A stretch of 58,681 nucleotides of DNA from Anaerolineae bacterium (GCA_019913005.1 JAIOHL010000012.1:1-58681), one strand, 5' to 3'. Shown: positions 7,711 through 17,066, numbered from the stretch's first letter. The notes: generated by a model not told the origin, from the sequence alone. Numbers and translations: made by a program.

Positions 7711-8676
7711 TTATTCGTTTACATCCCCATGTATAATAGGGAGTTCACCCTTTGACCATGAGACTAACAGTGGCACAGCGATGAAAATCGAGGAATACGT
7801 ACCACTGGTGAGGCCGATCAGTAGAATTAGTACGAATTGGCGGACGGTTTCGCCACCAAACAGCACAATGGCGATCATGACGAACACCGCGTTCAACTGC
7901 GTGGCAAATGAACGGTGAATCGTCTCTAGCACACTGCGATTGACGATGAGTTCATAGGATTCATCACGGCGTTTGGGAATATTTTCGCGGATACGGTCAA
8001 ATACCACTATCGTATCTTGCACTGAGTACCCAACGACGGTGAGTAGGGCGGTCAAGAATAGGGCATCTACTTCCCAACCTAAGATCAATCCCAAGATGGA
8101 GATTGCGGAAACGATAATCAAAATATCGTGAATCATGGCGATAATCGCACAGACCCCATAACGAACGGCATGAGGCACTTTGCGGAAGGCGATCCAGATG
8201 AAAAACAACACCACGATGGTGGCTACCACAATGGCGAGGAATGAGGCACGGGTGACTTCATCACCAACTGAGCCTGATACCTGTGAAGTTGAGGTGGCTT
8301 CCATATCTAGTGGTGCTACCTCGTTGTTCAATACATCCAGCAGTTGGGTAACTTCTGCGGCGCTTAGCTCTTCGGTGCGGACCGACCACCGACTACCTTC
8401 AGGATAGGTGGCTTCACCATCTTCCCGTTCAATCGCCTGTAGTTCTTGGACAATGATTTCATCAAGTCCAAAATCCTCAAGGGAGGTTCGCAGATTTTCT
8501 TCCTCAACCGCCTCAGTGAATTGAGCCGAAAGCAAAGTGCCGCCAGTGAAATCAATGCTGACTTGCAGCAGACTACCCGTGTCAACAAGGGAGAATCCCA
8601 TTGCCGCAATACCAATACTGATTAGTATCGCCGAAAATATGTAATAAACGCGACGCCGTTCTACCAGATTAAACAT
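7711..8676 (-). CDS. secF: Protein translocase subunit SecF
   Basis: 321 residues. Six membrane segments are visible: one near residues 10-32, then a periplasm-side domain (about 35-150) with the FTGGTLL motif, then five helices from about 150 to 310. Family motifs VGYSVQDTIVVFDRIREN and TTxxNR-like IVNRSVLETIHRSFATQLNA are present. With SecD it uses proton-motive force to pull preproteins through SecYEG. The start lies three bases past the secD stop, with a run of G serving as ribosome site. Last gene of the sec operon. Confidence 0.97.
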   Translation of the reverse strand: MFNLVERRRVYYIFSAILISIGIAAMGFSLVDTGSLLQVSIDFTGGTLLSAQFTEAVEEENLRTSLEDFGLDEIIVQELQAIEREDGEATYPEGSRWSVRTEELSAAEVTQLLDVLNNEVAPLDMEATSTSQVSGSVGDEVTRASFLAIVVATIVVLFFIWIAFRKVPHAVRYGVCAIIAMIHDILIIVSAISILGLILGWEVDALFLTALLTVVGYSVQDTIVVFDRIRENIPKRRDESYELIVNRSVLETIHRSFATQLNAVFVMIAIVLFGGETVRQFVLILLIGLTSGTYSSIFIAVPLLVSWSKGELPIIHGDVNE

Positions 8677-8679
8677 AGT

Positions 8680-10440
8680 TTATGCCCCCATCAAGCGCTT
8701 ATTGCCGCGCAGTGAGTCGCCGAATATGTCAAGAATGAACGAAAGGAAAGTCCGGGTAACGACCAGCGCAGTGAAGAGGTTAATCATTAACCCAAGCCCT
8801 AGTGTGATCGCAAAACCTTGTACAGCACTTGCTCCGAAATTACGACCAAAGAACCAAAGAATCGTGCAGATGATACCTGTCGAAAGGTTGGAATAGAAAA
8901 TGGACGAGAAAGCTCGTGCAAAACCTTGCTCAACCGCACGTTCGAGTGGGCGCCCTGCTCGAAGTTCTTCTTTCATACGTTCAAAGATTAGAATATTACC
9001 GTCAACGGCTGTCCCAATGGAAATCAGGAAACCGGTAATTGCCGATAGGGTAAGCGTGACAGGGATGGTTTTATACAACGCGAAGTTGATAAGACCAAAG
9101 ACGGACAAAGCTAAGACCGCAGCGATACCCGGTACACGATAGTAAATCAGCATGAATAGCAATACCACAATCACGCCGATGACCCCCGCACGAATGGAGC
9201 GATCAATCGAAATCTTACCAAGTGTCGGCCCAACGTTATCGAAGGCATCCACCTCTAGTGGCACAGGCAGCGCACCATAACGCAGTTGAGTTGCTAGGAC
9301 GCGGGCGCGTTCGCGGGTAAAACTACCTGTGATCTGCCCTTCACCCGTCGTAATGGCCTGTTGAATATTCGGCGCAGAAATGACCACGCCGTCCAGTACA
9401 ATTGCCAAGCGTTGACCGACATGACTGCTGGTGAAATCCCCAAAAATCTGATCGCCTTCTTCATTCAACGTAAAACTAATCGTCCACTGGGAAAAATTCC
9501 CTGCGACAGCCGCCGCATCTTTAAGGCCTGCTCCCGTCATCACGGTGGTAAATGCTGGGCCGCCGGGTTGACCATTCGTGCCAATCGGGAAACTTCCATC
9601 GGGGCACGGTCCGCGCTCGGCATTATCCTCTTGGGCAGGTGCTTCCGGTGTAGACGTGGTTTCGGGTGTCACTGCTTCGGTGGGTTCAGCAGTCGGTTGC
9701 TCCGTTGGGACTTCGGTTGGCTCCGGTGTGGCTTCAATAGTCGCCTCAGCCGTGGCCTGCTCTGTAGCTTCAGCCGTCACTGCTTCGGTGGGTTCAGTCT
9801 CATCTGTCGGCTCTGGGGTTGGTGTTCCTTCGCCACCCTGCGACAAACTGCTGCTACTGCTGCCATCCACCTTACCAAACGGACGTGGGTCAGGGGTTCT
9901 TTCTGTCGTGGGTTCGATGGTGGGTTGCACGTCCGGCGGCAGGGGGGTCGGCGTCAACTGTTGATTTTGAGCGTCTTGGGAAGTTTGTTGACGTTCCTGC
10001 TCGATACGCTGCTGTTCGGTTGTGAGAATGCACGCACCCTCATCAATCGAAGTCGAGATGCCGGAGAAATCCACAAATTCCAGCAACCCAGTGCCTTGCA
10101 CAGTTTGGAGCGCCACGTCGCGGTCACTCACCCCCGGTAATTCGACCAAAATGCGGTCATTGCCTTGCAATTGGACGGTTGTTTCTGCCAAACCCAGCCC
10201 ATTGACACGCCGTTCTACGATGTCTCGGGCCACTTCCATATCTTCACTTTCATATTGATCGGGGTCGAGTGCGGCTTTGAGGAGTACCCGTGAGCCACCT
10301 TGCAAATCTAGCCCCTGCACCACTTCAAAATCCCAGTCGGTATCCCCAATGTGGACACCGGGGCTATCGGGTAAGTCAATATAGGCGCATACCAGCGTAA
10401 TTACGAGAATTACCGCCAGCCAATAACGGTATCCTGTCAT
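8680..10440 (-). CDS. secD: Protein translocase subunit SecD with a large Thr/Pro/Glu insertion
   Basis: 586 residues. The ATG at 10440 is preferred over the one at 10449, because AAGGA lies nine bases before the former and one base before the latter. Membrane helix 1 (about 5-22) is followed by the FEVVQGLDLQGGSRVLL motif of SecD, the P1 domain, and five C-terminal helices with GTAVDGNILIFERMKEE. Between about residues 150 and 275 the P1 domain is interrupted by roughly 120 low-complexity residues rich in Thr, Pro, Glu and Ala (DNA 9620-10000), followed by a Cys-containing PCPDGSFP loop. Typical SecD lacks this. The rest is intact, so the protein should work in secretion with SecF and YajC. 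Confidence 0.95.
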   Translation of the reverse strand: MTGYRYWLAVILVITLVCAYIDLPDSPGVHIGDTDWDFEVVQGLDLQGGSRVLLKAALDPDQYESEDMEVARDIVERRVNGLGLAETTVQLQGNDRILVELPGVSDRDVALQTVQGTGLLEFVDFSGISTSIDEGACILTTEQQRIEQERQQTSQDAQNQQLTPTPLPPDVQPTIEPTTERTPDPRPFGKVDGSSSSSLSQGGEGTPTPEPTDETEPTEAVTAEATEQATAEATIEATPEPTEVPTEQPTAEPTEAVTPETTSTPEAPAQEDNAERGPCPDGSFPIGTNGQPGGPAFTTVMTGAGLKDAAAVAGNFSQWTISFTLNEEGDQIFGDFTSSHVGQRLAIVLDGVVISAPNIQQAITTGEGQITGSFTRERARVLATQLRYGALPVPLEVDAFDNVGPTLGKISIDRSIRAGVIGVIVVLLFMLIYYRVPGIAAVLALSVFGLINFALYKTIPVTLTLSAITGFLISIGTAVDGNILIFERMKEELRAGRPLERAVEQGFARAFSSIFYSNLSTGIICTILWFFGRNFGASAVQGFAITLGLGLMINLFTALVVTRTFLSFILDIFGDSLRGNKRLMGA

Positions 10441-10583
10441 AAAAAGCATTCCTTAGTGCGTATTCAAACGCGAGAAACGGACAACACAAATGTTACTTTA
10501 GCGGCGTGGAATGTTACCCCAAAACAAACCTGCCAACAAGGTTGCATGTCACCAAATTTCGACGCTGCATTTAAACGCGGCGC

Positions 10584-10910
10584 TTATTGCGTGGTCGTCG
10601 TGTCATCAACGCCACGTGCCATGCGAATATTATGGGCCAATTCATCTGGGTCAAATTTTTGATGCAGGGCCGCCGTCAAAATCTTGACCTCCACGCCCTC
10701 GGCAATCCGCAAAACGGCTGTGCCAATATCATCGTTCAACTCCACAACCGTCCCAATGATACCGCCGTAGGACACCACTTCATCGCCCACTTGGAGGGTT
10801 TGGACATACTGCTGATGTTTTTTGAAATCGCGCTGTTTGGGGAAAACGACCAGTGACCAATAGCCCACAATGAAAATTAGGATGATGGTCGCTGAAAAAA
10901 TGAATTCCAT
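10584..10910 (-). CDS. yajC: Preprotein translocase subunit YajC
   Basis: 108 residues from the ATG at 10910, with GAGGAG about 12 bases upstream. The frame runs 31 codons further upstream, but that part is not like YajC. One membrane helix at about 3-22, then the family core: VFPKQRDFKKHQQYVQTLQVGDEVVSYGGIIGTV. It associates with SecDF in the membrane. First gene of the yajC-secD-secF operon; 143 bp without any clear signal separate it from secD. Confidence 0.93.
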   Translation of the reverse strand: MEFIFSATIILIFIVGYWSLVVFPKQRDFKKHQQYVQTLQVGDEVVSYGGIIGTVVELNDDIGTAVLRIAEGVEVKILTAALHQKFDPDELAHNIRMARGVDDTTTTQ

Positions 10911-11031
10911 CGGTTGCTTAAACTCCTCATGTAAAAAATCCTCGTGAATTATAACGCAAGCCATCTCGATTACTGCTAGATTTTGTGATACCATCGCACC
11001 CAAAATTCGTCTACATCATAGGGAAGTCTTT

Positions 11032-11763
11032 ATGCGCGTGGTAACAAACGAGGCGCTAATTCGGCGCAATCGTAGTCTGGCACAAATCAGCCTTATTGTA
11101 GCCATTGGTGGCCTTGCTTTTAGTTTTTTGATCAGTAATCGGATCGCGGGTGAGGAATCTGCCTTTACCCTCAACTGCCTCGTTTTCCCGATTTTGTTTG
11201 GGATAATCATATTTTCTGTCCGCATGGCAAATCATTGGGTACGGGAACCCCTTGCATGGACATCTATTCAAGAGGGTGTACGGGGTGTGACCAATCAGGG
11301 CGTGTTATATCATTTTGTTTTCCCCGCTCGTCACGTCTTGATAATTCCACAGGGCGTCTATGTCTTGTTCCCTCTATTTCATGACCGCCCCATTATCGTC
11401 AAGGATGATAAATGGCGTATTCCGGGTGGAATGTTAACCGCGCTTGTCAGTTTTATGCGCCAAGAGAATATCGGCAACCCTATCCGCGATGCTCAATCCG
11501 AAGCGGCCCAACTCCAAAAATATCTGGACAAGCATTTGCCCGACAGTGGCGTCACGGTGAATCCGGTCATTGTGTTTACCCACTCCAACGCACGGGCTGT
11601 CTTAGAAGGTGAACAGAGTGTTCCAGTGGTGTTTGTCAAAGCTAAAGACAAGACCGAGCGCCTGACCCTGCAAGAATTTTTGAAGAATCAAAAAGAGGCC
11701 GGTCACGCAAGCCTGTCCTCCTCCCAAATCGAAGAACTCAACGAAGAACTGATTTACGCTTAG
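11032..11763 (+). CDS. Membrane protein with NERD-like domain
   Basis: 243 residues. Two membrane helices (about 20-38 and 46-64) are followed by a soluble domain. The soluble part has strands and loops resembling nuclease-related (NERD) domains: an RHVLIIPQGVYVLFP strand pair, IIVKDDKWR, an AQSEAAQLQKYLDKHLPD helix, and VNPVIVFTHSNA. The nuclease acidic residues usual in NERD are not clearly aligned, so catalysis is uncertain. RBS AGGGAAG lies upstream of the ATG. It is divergent from yajC and nine bases ahead of the glycosyltransferase gene, so the two probably form an operon. Confidence 0.6.
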   Translation: MRVVTNEALIRRNRSLAQISLIVAIGGLAFSFLISNRIAGEESAFTLNCLVFPILFGIIIFSVRMANHWVREPLAWTSIQEGVRGVTNQGVLYHFVFPARHVLIIPQGVYVLFPLFHDRPIIVKDDKWRIPGGMLTALVSFMRQENIGNPIRDAQSEAAQLQKYLDKHLPDSGVTVNPVIVFTHSNARAVLEGEQSVPVVFVKAKDKTERLTLQEFLKNQKEAGHASLSSSQIEELNEELIYA

Positions 11764-11772
11764 TCAACGGGC

Positions 11773-13635
11773 ATGAATCCCTTGCGCTGGCAATTGATTT
11801 CGGCGAGAGCAGCCCTGTGGCTTATTCTCGTCGGTTTATTTTTTATGGCATTTGCCCTGCGCGTTTACCGACTGGATGCGGTGGATTTGCGGGGTGACGA
11901 GGCCTATACGGTCATGCTTTGGACGGTTACACCATTCAGCCAAGCATGGATGGAATTGGCCCGTCAAGAACCCCACCCAGTCGGAGCGTTTGTACTCTAT
12001 TGGGCATGGACGGGCGTGGTAGGGCATTCCGTTTTCGCCGTGAGGATGTTGTCGGTTCTGGGTAATCTCGTAGGCATGGCCGTATTCGTCACACTGGCGC
12101 GGCGGTTCTTTAGACGTTGGTCGCTAGGGTTGGTGTTGGCCCTCTTATGGCTCATCAACCCTTTTTTTCTGTGGCACGCCCAAGATGCCCGTACCTATAG
12201 CGTCTTGAGCGGCCTTAGTCCCCTGTGTTTTTATCTCTTTTTGCGCCTCACCGATCAGCCCGATACCCCTTTCCGCAAGTGGATTCCATATATCGTAGTC
12301 CAGACCCTGCTGCTCTATCTGCATTATTTTGAACTGCTGTGGTTAGTGGTACAGGGCCTCTATCTACTCAGCCTCCGCAACCACACCCTCTTGCGCCGCG
12401 CCCTCAAAGCATGGGCCATCATTGGTGTATTGGCGATACCTATCGCCGTCCAAGCCTATTATTTGGTGTTTGTCAGCCAGTTTCAAAGCACGATTGTCGA
12501 AGCCGATTGGCGGCTGTTGTTTTCCAACTTTTTACCGACACTGTTGTTCGGGGATAATACGATTTCACTGGCGCTGGGTATCTTATTGGCGGTCTTGATA
12601 ATGGGCGGCCTTGCCTACACAAGTATCAAGCAAAAGAGTCCTCATCTACGCCTCGTGTTTTTCTGGGCTGTTATCCCACCCCTGCTGTTATATCTCGTTT
12701 CCAAATGGACGAATCCCAATTTTCTCCCACGCTACATGATAACGATCACCCCGGCGCTGCTTATCGCCATCGTCGCTATTGTGGACAACCTACCCCCACC
12801 CAAATTTCGGCCCTATCTACTCATAGGTGTCACGATGGGCTTATGTGTGATCTCCTTGCATGAAATCAACGATTATTTTTTTAACGATCCCCCCAAGTCT
12901 CCTCGCTGGCACATCTTGGCGACCTATTTGGAATCCCGCACCACGACCCATGATGTCATCATGAGCGGTTCGGCTGATCCTGCCCTAGACTACTATTACA
13001 ATGGCCCTGCTGATATTTACAATGTGCCCATCAGCGACGCCAACCCGGTTGACGAATTTGTGTGGTTGACCGATCACTACTCTGGTTTCTATTTGCTTGC
13101 CAGTGACCGCACCAGTTTTGCCGATGCCTATCTGCGTGAACATACCCAATCCATTTATGGCGATACCTATCCCGGTGTGGTGCAGTATCGTGATTGGGTC
13201 GTGCCGCCAACTGAAATTGAGTATCCTTTGGCGATTCAATTTGGGGATGTGGCTATTCTGCGTGGCTATACGGTGTTGCATGGGGCAGGGGACAGCATAA
13301 TTATCTTGCTCTATTGGGAAGCCCTTCGCCAAACTGAAACTCAATACAGCATTTTGGTGCATGTCGTGACGGAAGTCAAAGAACCCGGCCCGCCCCCGAC
13401 TGCGGTGTTAGATCACGGCATCGCCAATACCATCATTTCAACGACGGCTTGGCAATCCGGCGGCCTCTATCGTGACCCAGTGATTGTCCCGATAGACACT
13501 ATCCCCCCCGGTCAATACACCCTCCGCATCGGCCTATATGAAACCGACTCTGGTATAAAATTGCCGATTGAAAATGCTGCCGCCGAATCCACCTATCAAG
13601 GCCGCTATCCCATCGGTGAAATCACCATCCGATAA
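11773..13635 (+). CDS. Membrane glycosyltransferase, GT39/ArnT-like family
   Basis: 620 residues. About ten membrane helices fill residues 12-360. The first outside loop holds RGDEAYTV (about 39-46), whose Asp is the expected catalytic residue of dolichyl- or undecaprenyl-phosphate-dependent GT-C enzymes. The C-terminal 240 residues are soluble and extracytoplasmic. Their last part (about 480-610) reads as a beta-sandwich with the pattern ALQFGDVAILRGY ... LLYWEAL ... YTLRIGLYE, common behind Chloroflexota GT39-like proteins. It should transfer a sugar from a lipid carrier to a protein or surface glycan; donor and acceptor are unknown. Ends at an excellent terminator. Confidence 0.85.
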   Translation: MNPLRWQLISARAALWLILVGLFFMAFALRVYRLDAVDLRGDEAYTVMLWTVTPFSQAWMELARQEPHPVGAFVLYWAWTGVVGHSVFAVRMLSVLGNLVGMAVFVTLARRFFRRWSLGLVLALLWLINPFFLWHAQDARTYSVLSGLSPLCFYLFLRLTDQPDTPFRKWIPYIVVQTLLLYLHYFELLWLVVQGLYLLSLRNHTLLRRALKAWAIIGVLAIPIAVQAYYLVFVSQFQSTIVEADWRLLFSNFLPTLLFGDNTISLALGILLAVLIMGGLAYTSIKQKSPHLRLVFFWAVIPPLLLYLVSKWTNPNFLPRYMITITPALLIAIVAIVDNLPPPKFRPYLLIGVTMGLCVISLHEINDYFFNDPPKSPRWHILATYLESRTTTHDVIMSGSADPALDYYYNGPADIYNVPISDANPVDEFVWLTDHYSGFYLLASDRTSFADAYLREHTQSIYGDTYPGVVQYRDWVVPPTEIEYPLAIQFGDVAILRGYTVLHGAGDSIIILLYWEALRQTETQYSILVHVVTEVKEPGPPPTAVLDHGIANTIISTTAWQSGGLYRDPVIVPIDTIPPGQYTLRIGLYETDSGIKLPIENAAAESTYQGRYPIGEITIR

Positions 13636-13680
13636 AAATATCCCTCGCCCGAATATTGGGAGAGAGGGATATTTTGTGTG
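13635..13680. terminator. Terminator after the glycosyltransferase
   Basis: A perfect 12-base inverted repeat (AAAATATCCCTC at 13635-13646, its complement at 13664-13675) begins in the stop codon of the glycosyltransferase gene and ends in TTTT. The A-rich left arm gives a T run on the other strand too, so it could work both ways. Confidence 0.8.
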
Positions 13681-13716
13681 TCGAGTACGGCGGCAAGAAA
13701 ATCGGATTTGCCAGTG

Positions 13717-13769
13717 TCTCGCTCCTCCTCTCTAAAAGCCTTTGAAGAGGGGGTTGGGGGGCGAGGTCG
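13717..13769. repeat. REP-like intergenic inverted element
   Basis: CTCGCTCC near 13719 pairs imperfectly with GGGGCGAG near 13761, and an inner CCTCTC pairs with the GAGGGGG stretch, around an AAAGCCTTTG centre. The look (CTC-rich arm, short AT centre, then GAGGGGGTTGGGGGG) is that of dispersed intergenic elements known from many environmental genomes. Only one copy lies in this window, so repetition is not shown here. Confidence 0.4.
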
Positions 13770-13774
13770 CCTTT

Positions 13775-14875
13775 CTACTGCCCGCCACGCAATTCCTTGA
13801 GACGTGTCTCCCATTTTTCAACCAGACGATTATAGGCCGTCTCGCTGATCTTGCCCTGCGCTAACTGCATATCGAGATTATCCAACAGCGCCTGAATTTC
13901 TTCGGGAGTTTGTGGATTCGCGGGCGCACCAGCAGCGGGGGCTTGTGCGGCGGGTTGCTGGGTCTGACCGCTGTTCTGCATCTTTTCCATCATCTGCTGC
14001 ATCATCTGCATCATCATCATTTGCTGTTGACTTTGCATGGCCTGTTGCTGCGGATTCATCGCTCCACCCAACTGCTGCCCGATGCCAAATCCGATGCCTG
14101 CCCCTGCCAGATCACCTGCTGTGCCGGGGTTATTGGCGGCGGCGCGGGCCACATCGAGTTGTTCCATCCGGAAGAAGTCTTCCTTGTTGCCGACCAGATT
14201 CATCGCTTCTTCGCGGCTGATCTGCTTACGTTGGAACGGCTTGGCCTCAAACGCTTTAATCCGCATCCCAAGCGCCCTAAAGCCTTCATTCAGCAGCGCC
14301 AGTGACGCGCCTTCCAATTGGGTCAGCATGGCGTTGGCTTCTTGCTCATTTTGTACTTTCAATTGGCTCAGAATTTGCGCCATCTCACCCAGCAGCAGGG
14401 TTTGAACCCGTTCCTTGATGTCATCCAGACGCAGTACGGGTTTTCCGACCGCGTACTGCTTCACAAAGCGCACTGGATCATCCACCCCAATATCTACCAC
14501 TCCGTTGCTCATCAACTGCATCACACCGATGCCCTGTGTCGTAAAAATGGTGACAGGCGGATTGGTGCCCCAGCGCACCTGTGGCAAATCTTTTAGATTC
14601 ACATAATAGACTTCGGCAGGGAATGGATTTTTGCCATCGGTCACCTTGCCAATTAAGTTTGACAATAGTGGTAGATTGGCGGTGCTGAGGGTATGTCTGC
14701 CGGGGCCAAGCGCATCCAATACCTGCCCTTGACTCACAAACACTGCGGCTTGGCTTTCCTGCACAATACATTGTGACCCCATGCGGAAATCACCAGCCCC
14801 GGCCTGTGGTTCGCGCCAGACGAGTTCTTCGTCCGCCACATTGGGGTGCTGAACAACATCAATAATACGTGCCAT
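13775..14875 (-). CDS. SPFH-domain protein (YdjI-like) with C-terminal SHOCT-like helix pair
   Basis: 366 residues, ATG with AAGGAG upstream. Residues 1-215 match the SPFH/virion-core-like YdjI family: VWREP, GSQCIVQESQAAVFVSQGQ, GRHTLSTANLPLL, DPVRFVKQYAVG. A Gly-rich GAGIGFGIG segment and a Gln/Met-rich run (about 275-310) follow. The last 40 residues (EEIQALLDNLDMQLAQGKISETAYNRL) look like a SHOCT oligomerisation module, where many relatives carry a zinc ribbon. No true membrane helix is evident; it may bind membranes as a scaffold. Relatives act with phage-shock and stress-response proteins. It is 46 bp downstream of an unknown gene in the same operon. Confidence 0.85.
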   Translation of the reverse strand: MARIIDVVQHPNVADEELVWREPQAGAGDFRMGSQCIVQESQAAVFVSQGQVLDALGPGRHTLSTANLPLLSNLIGKVTDGKNPFPAEVYYVNLKDLPQVRWGTNPPVTIFTTQGIGVMQLMSNGVVDIGVDDPVRFVKQYAVGKPVLRLDDIKERVQTLLLGEMAQILSQLKVQNEQEANAMLTQLEGASLALLNEGFRALGMRIKAFEAKPFQRKQISREEAMNLVGNKEDFFRMEQLDVARAAANNPGTAGDLAGAGIGFGIGQQLGGAMNPQQQAMQSQQQMMMMQMMQQMMEKMQNSGQTQQPAAQAPAAGAPANPQTPEEIQALLDNLDMQLAQGKISETAYNRLVEKWETRLKELRGGQ

Positions 14876-14921
14876 CTCAAATTGCTCCTTACTTGCGAAT
14901 GGTTTCTGTGGTGCGAATTAT

Positions 14922-15443
14922 TTACGCGATGCCCTTGAGGATATCCTCACGCAAATCATAGGCGGCATTGGCCTCTTGCATCAGGGTATCCAAATTGCTA
15001 ATGGCTTGGCTAATCCCATCATTGCTACTGACGGCTTTGCTTAATTGGTCGAGCGCCGCCCCGATAGATTCTACATAACGCAGCATGGCCTCATCAAAGG
15101 CATAGATATTTTCGAGTTCGTCTCCTCCAATACGCACCGCCGCGAAAAATCCTGAATAGCCGGGGGCGTCGGTGGAAATGCGATCAATCAAGGTCTGGAA
15201 CTTGGTTTTGGCGCTTTTGGTGGCCGACATATACCCAATACCACCCCCACGAATCATATCGGTTTCGATGCTGGCAAGTTTGGTGAGCAGGGGTTTCAAT
15301 TGACCCGCCACATGGTCACGAATGAGGCGGTCAGCCGTGCGCCGTGAGGTCATTTCCATGTAGCCCGCAAACCCCGGTAATTTGCCTGCCAGCCATGTGA
15401 ATCCCCGGCGGTCTTTGACAATACGCTGATAGAGATCATCCAT
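14922..15443 (-). CDS. Hypothetical helical protein, SPFH partner
   Basis: 173 residues, with GGAGC upstream of the ATG. Not recognised. It is predicted almost all helical, with no signal peptide or membrane segment. It starts with a basic helix (YQRIVKDRRGFTWLAGKLPGF), has a Gly-rich RGGGIGYMS loop near 70, and several amphipathic helices to the end. It precedes and is likely co-transcribed with the SPFH gene, so its protein may bind the SPFH scaffold or cargo. That role is inference from context only. Confidence 0.75.
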   Translation of the reverse strand: MDDLYQRIVKDRRGFTWLAGKLPGFAGYMEMTSRRTADRLIRDHVAGQLKPLLTKLASIETDMIRGGGIGYMSATKSAKTKFQTLIDRISTDAPGYSGFFAAVRIGGDELENIYAFDEAMLRYVESIGAALDQLSKAVSSNDGISQAISNLDTLMQEANAAYDLREDILKGIA

Positions 15444-15644
15444 TATGCTTTTGCTCCTGAAAATTTAGTGACTGTTGAATTTCACGGAAAGTCTAGCCAA
15501 ATGGGTTTGTTCAATGATAAAAAACAATGGCTACATTTTAGCATATTACAGGGTAGGCCATTCGACAATCCAAAGAATTAGGGGCTTTACCTGTAATCCC
15601 ATCATTCCTGCAACGACAAGCACGTACAAAGGGGTTTGTTTTCG

Positions 15645-17063
15645 ATGTCTCAGACTGTGCAGCAAGTGTTAGACCAATTAAACAATACGCTCTGGCTGGA
15701 TGGCAAACGAGTGATCGTGGATGCCAAAGCCTTTCCCAATGGCCCGATTGATACTCTGATCCATCTGGCGGTATTTGGCAGCGAAGAAGAAAAAGCCATT
15801 GCCCGCTGGCTGATTTGGGAATCGGCCCTCGAATTGGGCGTCTATCCCGCCAGTATTCACGAACTGTATATGGCACGCGGACGGGGTGAAACACCCGTCA
15901 ATTTCACCGTCCCCGCGATGAACCTGCGTGCGATGACCTATGATCTGGCCCGCAGTGCCTTTGCCGCCGCTAATGCACTCAAGGTCGGCGCGATGATTTT
16001 TGAAATCTCACGTGGCGAAATGCAATACACCGCCCAACGCCCGGCTGAATATGTCGCCTGCCTCTTGACTGCGGCGATTAAAGAGGGCTTTCGTGGCCCG
16101 GTCTATATTCAAGGCGACCATTTCCAAGTCAGCCACAAGAATTTCCTAAAAGACCCACAGGCCGAAGTCCAAACCGTCAAAGATTTGTCGGTAGAGGCCA
16201 TCACCGCTGGGTACTATAACATTGACATTGATACCAGCACGCTTGTAGATTTGAGCAAAGGCACGTTGGAAGAACAGCAGTATCTCAATGCCCACCACTG
16301 CGCCGAAATCACCGCCTTTATCCGTGAAATCCAACCCGACGGTGTGATGATCTCCCTCGGTGGCGAAATCGGCGAAGTCGGCGAGAAAAATTCGACGGTG
16401 GAAGAGCTACACGCCTTTATGTCGCTGTATCTCAAGGAAGTTGCCAAATTGGGTGACATGCCCGGTATCAGCAAAATCAGCGTCCAGACGGGTACAAGTC
16501 ATGGCGGGGTCGTCCTACCCGATGGCAGCATTGCCGATGTTTCGGTAGATTTCGGCACACTCGAACGCCTTAGCCAAGTATCCCGCGCTGAATATGGCCT
16601 TGCGGGAGCGGTGCAGCACGGTGCGAGTACCCTGCCCGAATCCGCTTTCGGCAATTTTGCGACTTCCACCGCCTGCGAAATCCACCTTGCGACCGGGTTC
16701 ATGAACATGCTGTATGACCATGAGGCCTTCCCTGCTGACCTCAAAGCCGAGATGTACGCATGGGTGGACGCCAATCACGCCGAAAGTCGTGGCAAGCAGA
16801 CGGTTGAGCAGTTCCATTATAAGGAACGCAAACGCGCCATTGGCCCATTCAAACAAAAGTTGTGGGGCTTAGATGAATCCCTACGGGCCACCTTCCGCGC
16901 TACATGGCAGGCCCGTTTTAGCTTCTTATTTCAACAATTGAACGTCGGCAATACCCTCGATTTGGCAGCGAAACACACCACCCCCGTCCTCATTCACAAG
17001 ACCCTCGCTGATTTCGGCGTGGCGGAAGTGATCGAGGAAGACGTGTCAGACTTGGCGGATTAA
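15645..17063 (+). CDS. Class II fructose-bisphosphate aldolase-family protein, extended form
   Basis: 472 residues from the ATG at 15645 (AAGGGG ten bases upstream). A class II aldolase barrel covers about 85-345. GDHF holds Asp158 and the metal ligand His159. GGEIGEVG is at 239-246, followed by GTSHGG with His286. VQHGAS has His325 and sits where family members bind phosphate or metal. About 80 extra N-terminal residues and 125 C-terminal residues make it much longer than the usual 280-350. It should cleave or form a ketose bisphosphate, probably fructose-1,6-bisphosphate, but a tagatose or related substrate is possible. A small unknown gene follows after three bases. Confidence 0.85.
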   Translation: MSQTVQQVLDQLNNTLWLDGKRVIVDAKAFPNGPIDTLIHLAVFGSEEEKAIARWLIWESALELGVYPASIHELYMARGRGETPVNFTVPAMNLRAMTYDLARSAFAAANALKVGAMIFEISRGEMQYTAQRPAEYVACLLTAAIKEGFRGPVYIQGDHFQVSHKNFLKDPQAEVQTVKDLSVEAITAGYYNIDIDTSTLVDLSKGTLEEQQYLNAHHCAEITAFIREIQPDGVMISLGGEIGEVGEKNSTVEELHAFMSLYLKEVAKLGDMPGISKISVQTGTSHGGVVLPDGSIADVSVDFGTLERLSQVSRAEYGLAGAVQHGASTLPESAFGNFATSTACEIHLATGFMNMLYDHEAFPADLKAEMYAWVDANHAESRGKQTVEQFHYKERKRAIGPFKQKLWGLDESLRATFRATWQARFSFLFQQLNVGNTLDLAAKHTTPVLIHKTLADFGVAEVIEEDVSDLAD

Positions 17064-17066
17064 TCA

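Noticed and set aside
9361-10140. A 259-codon open frame on the plus strand
   Set aside because: It is antisense to the Thr/Pro/Glu-rich insertion of SecD. Repetitive codons keep the other frames open, and the translation (Cys/Gly/Arg-rich) matches nothing.
13910-14405. Three overlapping plus-strand frames rich in His, Leu and Ser
   Set aside because: They are shadows of the Gln/Met-rich part of the SPFH protein on the other strand.
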